Source of the DNA: an uncultured Gluconobacter sp. | Lineage (GTDB): Bacteria; Pseudomonadota; Alphaproteobacteria; Acetobacterales; Acetobacteraceae | Assembly (NCBI GenBank): GCA_937880175.1 | Contig: CALFLO010000169.1 | Coordinates: 1-15,898 of the forward strand | Direction: 5' to 3' | DNA: 15,898 nucleotides | Shown here: piece after piece, positions 6,660 through 12,705 of the stretch | How the letters are laid out: the number at the start of each line of letters is the position of its first letter | How positions within the stretch are numbered: the stretch's first letter is position 1 | Program-made: the position numbers and the translations under genes | The notes under the pieces: model-generated | Told to the model about the DNA's origin: nothing | The model's input: the letters and a program-made list of their open reading frames with translations, nothing else | The model's database searches: none

Positions 6660-8786
6660 TTACTTGCCCTGCTCTGAAACAAGACCACGATGCACAAGCA
6701 TGGGCGTGATATCCGGATCCCGGCCATAGAACGCCCTGAACATCGGAGCGTAATCCATGGTGTGCCCCTTCGAGAGGATCATGTCACGGAAACGCTGGCC
6801 GTTTTCACGCGTCAGACCGCCATGATCCTGAAACCAGGAAAATACATCCTGATCCAGCATTTCCGTCCACAGGTAGGCGTAATAGCCAGCGGAATATCCG
6901 TTGGACCAGATATGTAGGAAGTAGCTTGACCGATAGCGCGGCGGTACGGCCACGACATCGAGCCCCGTGCTGTTCAGAGCGTCGGCTTCGAACTTGTCTA
7001 CGTCCTGACGCGGTGCCGTCGCGGGCAGGCTGTGCCATTTCATGTCCAGTTCAGCCGCCGCCACGATTTCACCCAGCGCATAGCCCTGATTGAAATGCGA
7101 GGCCTTGCGGATCTTCTCGACCAGAGCCTTGGGCATTGGAGCGCCGGTTTTATAATGGCGGGCGTAATGCGACAGGACCTTAGGGTCCAGCGCCCAGTTC
7201 TCGTTGAACTGCGATGGGAATTCCACGAAATCACGCGCCACACTCGTGCCGGACAGCGACGGATAGGTCTGGTCCGCGAACAGGCCGTGCAGGGCATGAC
7301 CGAACTCGTGGAACATGGTTGTCACATCGTCAGACGTGATGAGCTGCGGCTGCCCCGGGGCTGCCTTGGTGAAATTGGCGACGTTGTAAATAACCGGCTT
7401 CGTACCAAGCAGTTTGGACTGCCCGACGAAATTGGACATCCACGCACCGCCGGACTTGTTGTCCCGCTTGAAGTAATCGAAATACATCAGGCCCAGCGGA
7501 GAGCCGTCCTTGTCGTGGACTTCAAAGACCATGACGTCCGGCTGGTAAACGGGAATATCCGTCCGCTGCTGGAACGTGATCCCGTAAAGCTGGTTGGCGG
7601 CAAAAAACACGCCGTCGGTCAGGACCGTCTTAAGCTCGAAATACGGCTTGATTTCATCCTGATCGAGATTGTACTTCGCGCGACGCACCTGATCGGAATA
7701 ATGCTCCCAGTCCCAGGGCTTCAGATCGAACTTGCTACCATCCTTGCGGATGGCCTTCTGAAGGACTTCGGCTTCGCGCTTCTGTTCGGCCACCGTAGCC
7801 GGGACGAGCTGCTGCATGAAGTTTTCCGCAGCTTCCGGCGTCTTGGCCATCTGATCGTACAACGTGTAGGCGGCGAAATTCGGATAGCCAAAGAGCGCGG
7901 CCTTCTGCGCGCGGAGCTCCGCGAGTTCGGCGATCGTGGCGCGGGTGTCGTTGTCGTCGCCCTTCTCGGCGCGGGTCCAGCTCTGCTCGAACAAAGCCTG
8001 ACGGGTCTCGCGGTCAGTCAGGGATGACAGATCCGGCTGCTGCGTGGTGTTCTGGAGCGGAATGATCCACTTACCGCTCAGTCCACGTTCCTGCGCGGCC
8101 TTGGCGGCTGAAGCGATCGTGTTGTCATCCAAACCGGCCAGCGCCTTTTTGCTGTCCACGATCAGAGCGCCGTTCTTGGCGCTGGCAATCAGCTTCTGCT
8201 CGTACTGGGTCTCAAGATTGGAGAGGCGCGTATTGAGCGCGCGCAGCTTCGTCTTGTCAGTGGCGGAAAGCTGTGCGCCAGCATGAACGAACTGCTGATA
8301 ATAGATATCGAGGAGCTGCGCCTGCTCGGGTGTCAGGGTCAGCTTCTCGCGACGATCGTAGAGCGACTTCACGCGGGCGAAGAGCTTCGCGTTCAAATAG
8401 ACTTCATCTTCGTGAGCGGTCAGGCGGGGCGCTTCCTGGCTCTGCACCTTGTCCAGCGCATCATCCGTATTCGCCTGATAAACGCCATAGAACGTCATCT
8501 GCACGCGGTTGAGTGTCTGGCCCGCGCGCTCCATGGCGCCAATGGTGTTGTCGAATGTCGGAGCAGCGCGGTTGCTGGCGATCGCCTTGATTTCGCGCAG
8601 ATGCTCGGTCATGCCGCGTTCAAAGGCTGGAGCGTAATCGCTGTCCGTAATCTGGTCGAAGCGTGGCGCCTGATAGGGCAGCGTGCTCGCGGAAAAGAAC
8701 GGGTTCGTGGCAGCGGCATGCGCTTCAGTCGAAAGGGAAAACGCGGAAACCGCAAGAACAGCGGCAAGTCTGAAATTGAAAGCCAT
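6660..8786 (-). CDS. M3 family zinc metallopeptidase (peptidyl-dipeptidase Dcp-like)
   Basis: This 708-residue enzyme has the length of Dcp/oligopeptidase A. The active site is HEFGH (H493, E494, H497) within TTMFHEFGHALHGLF, and the third zinc ligand is E522 in RDFVEFPSQFNENW. A substrate-binding stretch RYRSSYFLHIWSNGYSAGYY follows near residue 630. The N terminus, MAFNFRLAAVLAVSAFSLSTEAHA, is a signal peptide, so the protein should be periplasmic, unlike cytoplasmic E. coli Dcp. The start at 8786 is preferred over one seven codons upstream (8807) because it opens the signal peptide directly and has AGGCGA just before it. The likely reaction is release of dipeptides from the C terminus of short peptides. 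It is the first gene of a leftward run with the GT-C and M28 genes. Confidence 0.94.
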   Translation of the reverse strand: MAFNFRLAAVLAVSAFSLSTEAHAAATNPFFSASTLPYQAPRFDQITDSDYAPAFERGMTEHLREIKAIASNRAAPTFDNTIGAMERAGQTLNRVQMTFYGVYQANTDDALDKVQSQEAPRLTAHEDEVYLNAKLFARVKSLYDRREKLTLTPEQAQLLDIYYQQFVHAGAQLSATDKTKLRALNTRLSNLETQYEQKLIASAKNGALIVDSKKALAGLDDNTIASAAKAAQERGLSGKWIIPLQNTTQQPDLSSLTDRETRQALFEQSWTRAEKGDDNDTRATIAELAELRAQKAALFGYPNFAAYTLYDQMAKTPEAAENFMQQLVPATVAEQKREAEVLQKAIRKDGSKFDLKPWDWEHYSDQVRRAKYNLDQDEIKPYFELKTVLTDGVFFAANQLYGITFQQRTDIPVYQPDVMVFEVHDKDGSPLGLMYFDYFKRDNKSGGAWMSNFVGQSKLLGTKPVIYNVANFTKAAPGQPQLITSDDVTTMFHEFGHALHGLFADQTYPSLSGTSVARDFVEFPSQFNENWALDPKVLSHYARHYKTGAPMPKALVEKIRKASHFNQGYALGEIVAAAELDMKWHSLPATAPRQDVDKFEADALNSTGLDVVAVPPRYRSSYFLHIWSNGYSAGYYAYLWTEMLDQDVFSWFQDHGGLTRENGQRFRDMILSKGHTMDYAPMFRAFYGRDPDITPMLVHRGLVSEQGK

Positions 8787-8818
8787 GAAATCGCCTGTAA
8801 CACTCATGATGATGCAAG

Positions 8819-8847
8819 ACCGTATGGTGTTCGTGAGGGATCGTCAA
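8819..8847 (-). promoter_or_regulatory. Candidate promoter of the M3-GT-C-M28 run
   Basis: On the minus strand TTGACG (8847-8842) is a near-perfect -35. It is followed after 17 bases by TACGGT (8824-8819), a mediocre -10. The start codon used for the M3 peptidase is 33 bases further on. Spacing and position fit a housekeeping promoter; the -10 match is only three of six. Confidence 0.4.
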
Positions 8848-8946
8848 ACAGGCGATATGGAAGCTGAAAGCGTCTGAAATCCGCCAATTGCAGCTTGACG
8901 GCATTTTCTCCTTGGTGCGCGCGAATACTCCTCCCTAGACCGGCAT

Positions 8947-8960
8947 TGTGTAGCGACACA
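8947..8960 (+). promoter_or_regulatory. Operator-like palindrome TGTGT-AGCG-ACACA
   Basis: A perfect 5-bp inverted repeat with a four-base centre lies directly upstream of the first cassette hairpin, between the divergent M3 gene and the cassette. It could be a repressor operator or a small RNA hairpin stacked on the terminator. A clear promoter for the cassette was not found: TTGACG at 8895-8900 lacks a -10 at a usual distance. Confidence 0.3.
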
Positions 8961-8977
8961 GCCGCCTTTCCGGGCGG
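8957..8977 (+). repeat. 21-base repeat, copy 1 (hairpin before cassette gene 1)
   Basis: These 21 bases (CACAGCCGCC ... GGGCGG) recur identically at 9394-9414. Each copy is the stem and loop of an intrinsic terminator lying just before the ribosome binding site of the next gene. Confidence 0.95.
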
Positions 8978-8983
8978 TTTTTT
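8959..8983 (+). terminator. Intrinsic-terminator hairpin before cassette gene 1
   Basis: The stem CCGCC (8962-8966) pairs with GGCGG (8973-8977) and can be extended by a G-T and an A-T pair. Six T residues follow (8978-8983). It lies only 17 bases before the start of the 111-residue membrane protein gene. The nearest upstream gene points the other way, so nothing obvious on this strand needs terminating here. It may be a leftover or an attenuator. Confidence 0.75.
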
Positions 8984-9000
8984 CATAGCCGGAGACGACA

Positions 9001-9336
9001 ATGGACTGGACATCGCTGTTCCAGACGATCCTGCCCTATCTGCCTGCCCAATACGCAGGCGATATTGTTTCAATCATTACGTTCCTGATTGCCGCGGCCG
9101 CGCTGGCCATGCGTTTCTGGAAACCGCCATCCAGCACCTCGAAGCTGCTGCCGCTGTTCCGCATCGTGAGCACCGTGGCGCAGGCCAAAGGCTGGAATAC
9201 GAGCGCCTATCAGCCTGACGCGAAAGCCCTCATGGTGCCGGTCGGCTCTTCACGCGCGGAAGACGCCGCAAAGCTGGGCCTGGATATGGTCTCGACACAT
9301 CCCAAAGCAGGTGAGGCTCCCCGGCGCAACGGGTGA
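9001..9336 (+). CDS. Small membrane protein with one N-terminal helix (phage-like), unknown function
   Basis: This 111-residue protein has one clear hydrophobic helix at about 21-38 (DIVSIITFLIAAAALAMRFW), preceded by a short amphipathic start (MDWTSLFQTILPYLP). A basic, soluble tail follows with LLPLFRIVSTVAQAKGWN at 49-66. A good Shine-Dalgarno (GGAGA, 8991-8995) lies five bases before the ATG. The layout resembles small phage proteins encoded near lysis genes, which have one helix and a tail starting with a Y/F-R-x-V-x-x-x-A pattern. That resemblance is from memory and is not proof of holin function, since a single helix is few for a holin. It is the first of four rightward cassette genes. 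Confidence 0.8.
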   Translation: MDWTSLFQTILPYLPAQYAGDIVSIITFLIAAAALAMRFWKPPSSTSKLLPLFRIVSTVAQAKGWNTSAYQPDAKALMVPVGSSRAEDAAKLGLDMVSTHPKAGEAPRRNG

Positions 9337-9393
9337 TTTCGCCGCTGCTCCGAGTGCCAGCACAACACGCATACGACTTTCATTTTCATGATC

Positions 9394-9414
9394 CACAGCC
9401 GCCTTTCCGGGCGG
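9394..9414 (+). repeat. 21-base repeat, copy 2 (hairpin between cassette genes 1 and 2)
   Basis: Identical to 8957-8977. The identity covers stem and loop but stops at the first base of each U tract (T in copy 1, C in copy 2), suggesting duplication of a terminator unit. Confidence 0.95.
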
Positions 9415-9422
9415 CTTTTTTT
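9398..9422 (+). terminator. Intrinsic terminator between cassette genes 1 and 2
   Basis: A perfect 6-bp stem GCCGCC (9398-9403) / GGCGGC (9410-9415) has a six-base loop and seven T residues (9416-9422). It ends 19 bases before the next start codon, leaving room only for a ribosome binding site and not for a promoter. Confidence 0.88.
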
Positions 9423-9441
9423 ATTTCTGGAGCTTCTATTG

Positions 9442-9942
9442 ATGCGCAACCGTCTTATTGCCCTGAGCCTTGGCACCATTCTTCTCGCGTCCACAAGCGC
9501 CTGCACCACAACCGGCAGCACAACCACTTTCGATACACAGGCGCTGAGCAATGACGCCGCTGCCATCGCCTATGCCGTGCAGGCCATCGAGAGCATTCCG
9601 GATCTGGAAAGTCATCTCTCCGCAAGCGACAAGGCCCAGTTCGACAACCTGATCGCCCAGATCAAGAGCGTCAGCGCGCAGGTTGCCGCCAATTCGAACG
9701 GCTCCATCACCGTCACGACCGGCAAGGACTGGGCCAAGAGCCTCGGAACCGATCTCCAGACCCTGCTTGCCATCGCAACGCCGATCGTGAAGGTCTACTC
9801 GCCTTCGACAGCAGGCTACATGTCAACGGTTGCCGCCATGATCCCGCTGATCGAAGCCCTCGCAGGCGTCACGGCAACACCCTTCGCAGCCCCAATGCAG
9901 TCTCCGGAACTGATCCGCGCCCGGGTTTATCAGGGCGTCTGA
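9442..9942 (+). CDS. Putative lipoprotein of the cassette, unknown function
   Basis: This 166-residue protein opens with a lipoprotein-type signal, MRNRLIALSLGTILLASTSAC. Cys21 is the likely lipidated residue; the box TSAC is acceptable but not ideal. The mature part is Thr/Ser-rich at first, then mostly helical. It has an acidic heptad-like stretch (about 33-75, with SASDKAQFDNLIAQIKSVSA) and a long hydrophobic-amphipathic region at about 105-150 (LLAIATPIVKVYSPS, TVAAMIPLIEALAG). The start at 9442 is chosen because CTGGAG lies nine bases upstream and the signal peptide begins there; an upstream in-frame ATG at 9388 would read through the terminator hairpin. No known family is recognised. 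The position in a phage-like cassette suggests an envelope role. Confidence 0.8.
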   Translation: MRNRLIALSLGTILLASTSACTTTGSTTTFDTQALSNDAAAIAYAVQAIESIPDLESHLSASDKAQFDNLIAQIKSVSAQVAANSNGSITVTTGKDWAKSLGTDLQTLLAIATPIVKVYSPSTAGYMSTVAAMIPLIEALAGVTATPFAAPMQSPELIRARVYQGV

Positions 9943-9980
9943 AGCTCTTACCTGCCTCATCGTCCAACAGTCTGAATACG

Positions 9981-10011
9981 GGAGCGGTTCGCACGAGCCG
10001 CTCCTTTTTTT
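9981..10011 (+). terminator. Intrinsic terminator between cassette genes 2 and 3
   Basis: A 10-bp stem (9981-9990 with 9995-10004, one G-T pair) closes a GCAC loop and runs into seven T residues (10005-10011). The start codon of the peptidase gene is 21 bases further on. The sequence differs from the 21-base repeat, but the placement is the same. Confidence 0.88.
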
Positions 10012-10032
10012 GTATTTCTGCCGGAGTTGTCC

Positions 10033-10782
10033 ATGTCCCGATGCCTTGGCAAACGTGCGCCCAAGCATGATCTGCGAACCTACCGGCTGGCGCCCATGCT
10101 GGCCTCACGCCTTCCTACCGTCCCCGCGCAGAAGGACTGGTCCGCCGGGGTCCCGTATCAGATGTGGGGCAATGACCGCTATGGCTGCTGCGCGTTTGCA
10201 GCCCATGCGGCGCTGACGGCGACATGGACCCACGCCGCGCAGGGGACGGTCGTCCTGTCCACGGACATGGTGCTGAACAATTACGCCGCCGTGACGGGTT
10301 TTGATCCGCAGACGGGTGCGCGGGACAACGGCACCATCCTGCTCGACGAACTAAATTTCTGGCTGCGTGAAGGTCTGCACCGGCCGGGACAGACGCTGGA
10401 TTATCTGACGGCGTACGGCACGATCGATCCGCAGGACTGCGACAGTATCCGCCGCGGCATCTGTTACCTCGGTGGCGTACTCGCGGGCGTTCAGGTGCCA
10501 CAGGGCTTCATGGATCTTCCGCTCGGGGCGACATGGGACTGGAACGCAATTTCCAACCGTACGCCCGTGGGTGGCCATGCCATCGCGCTCGTCGGCTACA
10601 ATCCCGAAGGGCTTTTCTTCAATACCTGGGGCACGCGGACATTCATGCCATGGGACACATTCACGAAGATTGCCGATGAGACCTATGGGCTGCTGTCACG
10701 CCAGAACTGGATCAGCATTCCCGGAACATCCCCGAATGGCGAAGCCTTCGATGCGCTTCTGACGGAAGTGAGGGGCGTATGA
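10033..10782 (+). CDS. Papain-like cysteine peptidase homologue (phage-associated type)
   Basis: This 249-residue protein has a papain-type catalytic order. The nucleophile region is GNDRYGCCAFAAHA (46-59), with C52 or C53 in the papain C-W-A-F position. The histidine is H182 in VGGHAIALVGYN, and the asparagine is N197 in FNTWGT, matching papain's NSWG. A characteristic middle block reads YAAVTGFDPQTGARDNG (84-100). I recall similar blocks (GNDQxGDC, AVTGxxP, D-Q/N-G, GGHxxxxVGY, WG) in uncharacterised proteins of phages and bacteria. No signal peptide or membrane helix is visible. The start at 10033 has CCGGAG six bases upstream; a TTG two codons earlier is less likely. The stop codon overlaps the next start (ATGA). 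Target and maturation are unknown, and it might be a non-proteolytic fold member. Confidence 0.75.
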   Translation: MSRCLGKRAPKHDLRTYRLAPMLASRLPTVPAQKDWSAGVPYQMWGNDRYGCCAFAAHAALTATWTHAAQGTVVLSTDMVLNNYAAVTGFDPQTGARDNGTILLDELNFWLREGLHRPGQTLDYLTAYGTIDPQDCDSIRRGICYLGGVLAGVQVPQGFMDLPLGATWDWNAISNRTPVGGHAIALVGYNPEGLFFNTWGTRTFMPWDTFTKIADETYGLLSRQNWISIPGTSPNGEAFDALLTEVRGV

Positions 10783-11420
10783 AGCGCAGACTTCCCATCG
10801 GCCATCGTGCCGCCCTGCCTGCTCTGGCCCTTCTGACAGTCACTCTGGTGAGTGGCTGTTCGGCAGGCTCCCCCTCTACCGTCACGATCAGTGAAGCCAT
10901 CTCCGGGATCCAGATGGATCTGACGAAAACGGGCGTGGTCAGCGTGTCTGGCGTGCAGACATGGACAACGGATCAGACCGCCCGGTTCGACACCAATGTT
11001 CAGGCGCTCCAGTGCGCCCAGCAGACATCCGACCCGGTCGTGGCGATGATTGCCGGGCCGGTCACAATGGCCCTGAACGGGACATTCAGCCAGTCGGGGT
11101 CATTTACCGCCTCGGTTTCCTCCATGGTCCCGGTATTCGGCCTGCAGGCCGATGCCAGCCGGACGAAATCCCAGACCCTTGATCTTCCCATTCAGTTCGT
11201 ACCGCTGTCGGCCTTACCGGACGCGGAAATGGCACGGGAAGTCGGCTATGCAGGCGATCTTCTGACGCAAAGCGATGCCTTGCGTCAGAGCGAAGGGGAC
11301 AGGATCACGGCCAGCCGCGATGCCCTGACCCAACAGGTACAGAAGCTGATCGGCCTGTTTCCCGGATCCTGCCCGACAGAGCCTGTTCACCCCTTCGTGG
11401 GGACCCGGCACCGTTCCTGA
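10779..11420 (+). CDS. Lipoprotein coupled to the peptidase, possible Trypco2-like domain
   Basis: This 213-residue protein has a strong lipoprotein signal: basic start MKRRLPIGHR, a hydrophobic core, and the lipobox VSGC with Cys27. The mature part opens with a helix (TISEAISGIQMDLTKT, 36-51). A divergent middle with Cys79 follows, then a beta-rich block (GPVTMALNGTFSQSGSF, 93-109), the segment KSQTLDLPIQFVPLSA (130-145), and a C-terminal amphipathic helix (about 160-193); Cys198 is near the end. Helix, paired strands and a terminal Q-x-L-x-L-P-I strand recall Trypco2-like domains, which accompany peptidases. This is a pattern-level impression only. ATGA overlap with the peptidase gene implies translational coupling and probably shared function. 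It ends nine bases before the convergent serine hydrolase gene, with no clear terminator. Confidence 0.8.
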   Translation: MKRRLPIGHRAALPALALLTVTLVSGCSAGSPSTVTISEAISGIQMDLTKTGVVSVSGVQTWTTDQTARFDTNVQALQCAQQTSDPVVAMIAGPVTMALNGTFSQSGSFTASVSSMVPVFGLQADASRTKSQTLDLPIQFVPLSALPDAEMAREVGYAGDLLTQSDALRQSEGDRITASRDALTQQVQKLIGLFPGSCPTEPVHPFVGTRHRS

Positions 11421-11429
11421 AGGCCTACT

Positions 11430-12617
11430 CTAGACGGGCGCTGAAAGGCCAAGCGCCCGCCCCGCTACGGTTGCAACATCGTGCCGCAACTGTACGACGC
11501 TATGGCCACCTGACGGGTGGACCCGGTTGGTGAGGATCAGCACATAGCTGTCACTGTCCGGGTCGATCCACAGGGACGTGCCTGTGAAGCCGGTATGTCC
11601 GAAAGAGTTATGGGAAAACACATCCCCCCTCGGGGAGGAATAAGGTGTGTCGATATCCCAGCCCAGTCCCCGAAGTTCCGCTTTCCCGGCAGGCTGCTGC
11701 GGCGTAATCATGAGCAGAAGTGTCTCCCGCCGCAGGGGGAAACGGCTCGGACGTCCTTTCAGACGGTCCAGAAGTGCTTGTGCATAAAGCGTCATGTCCC
11801 GCGCGTCCGAGAACAGCCCGGCATGACCGGCCACACCTCCCATCCTGCGCGCTGTCGGATCATGCACCACGCCACGTAGCATGTTTCCATGCTCGTCATA
11901 CTGGGTCGGGGCAATGAGGGGGCGCAGACTGTCCGGCGGAAGATAACCGGATTCCGTCATGCCCAGCGGATCGAGAATATTGATCCGGGCATACTGCTGC
12001 AACGGCAGACCACCCAGCTTTTCGACCAGAAGCCCCAGCATGATGTAATTAATGTCGCTGTAGACGAATTTCTGTCCCGGCGGGTTGATGAGCGGGGACG
12101 TCATCGCCAGCCTGACAGCCTCTGCCTTGCCGCTCCACGGTGCATCCAGCGGAACATCCGGCGGCAGGCCGGAATAATGGGTCATGAGCAGGCGAACCGA
12201 GATGTCGCCCTTTCCGTTGCAGGCAAATTCCGGAAAATACTGGCTGACCCGGTCATCCACCCGCAGTTTCTTCTGCTCGACCAGTTGCATGACCGCGAGC
12301 GCCGTCATGGTCGGTTTGGTGAGGGACGCCATGTCAAAGCGCGTTTGCCAGTCCAGAGGTTCCGGCACCGGCGCAAGAGCGCGCTTTCCATACACGAACC
12401 GGTGCACGATCTTCTCATCGTGTCCGATCGCAACCACAGCGCCCGGCGCATCACCTTTTCTGATGGCGTTACGAACGAGCACGTCTACAGCATCAAAGGA
12501 TGTGCTGCCCGGCCGGGCACAGGCGGCAACCTGGCTGACACAGGCCGCAGCCCCCCCCACCAGGAGGCGGCGCCGCTTCAGCAGAAGATGCTCTTTCGTA
12601 GCGAACTTTTCCGGCAT
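11430..12617 (-). CDS. Serine hydrolase, class C beta-lactamase / CubicO fold
   Basis: This 395-residue protein is a penicillin-binding-fold serine hydrolase. The catalytic serine motif is S98-L-T-K101 in MASLTKPT, the second motif is Y186-S-D188 in FVYSDINY, and the third is H341-T-G343 in FGHTGFTGTS. The segment DPTARRMGGVAGHAGLFS (253-270) is typical of a CubicO/EstB-like branch found as esterases, D-aminopeptidases or wall-related hydrolases, rather than true beta-lactamases. The N terminus has KRRRLLVGGAAACVSQVAAC, combining a twin-arginine-like stretch with a lipobox (VAAC, Cys33), so an exported lipoprotein is likely. The start at 12617 opens this signal; the frame runs open further upstream only because it overlaps the GT2 gene. 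It follows the GT2 gene by 88 bases. Substrate unknown. Confidence 0.9.
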   Translation of the reverse strand: MPEKFATKEHLLLKRRRLLVGGAAACVSQVAACARPGSTSFDAVDVLVRNAIRKGDAPGAVVAIGHDEKIVHRFVYGKRALAPVPEPLDWQTRFDMASLTKPTMTALAVMQLVEQKKLRVDDRVSQYFPEFACNGKGDISVRLLMTHYSGLPPDVPLDAPWSGKAEAVRLAMTSPLINPPGQKFVYSDINYIMLGLLVEKLGGLPLQQYARINILDPLGMTESGYLPPDSLRPLIAPTQYDEHGNMLRGVVHDPTARRMGGVAGHAGLFSDARDMTLYAQALLDRLKGRPSRFPLRRETLLLMITPQQPAGKAELRGLGWDIDTPYSSPRGDVFSHNSFGHTGFTGTSLWIDPDSDSYVLILTNRVHPSGGHSVVQLRHDVATVAGRALGLSAPV

Positions 12618-12705
12618 GTTCCGCGCGTCTCCCCTGCCCTGATCCCGTGCGGAAAGACTAGCGGTTTTTTTCGAACACGCAACAGAATGCCAGATGATGC
12701 CGCCG

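Noticed and set aside
7032..8027. 331-codon open frame on the + strand
   Set aside because: It mirrors the M3 peptidase coding sequence and matches no family; the opposite strand carries HEFGH and the whole M3 domain.
8881..8940. A promoter for the cassette at TTGACG 8895-8900
   Set aside because: No acceptable -10 hexamer lies 16-18 bases downstream; the region there is GCGC-rich.
9001..9336. Calling the 111-residue protein a holin
   Set aside because: Only one membrane helix is visible, and no endolysin or spanin pair is recognised beside it. The phage-like look is recorded but the function is not claimed.
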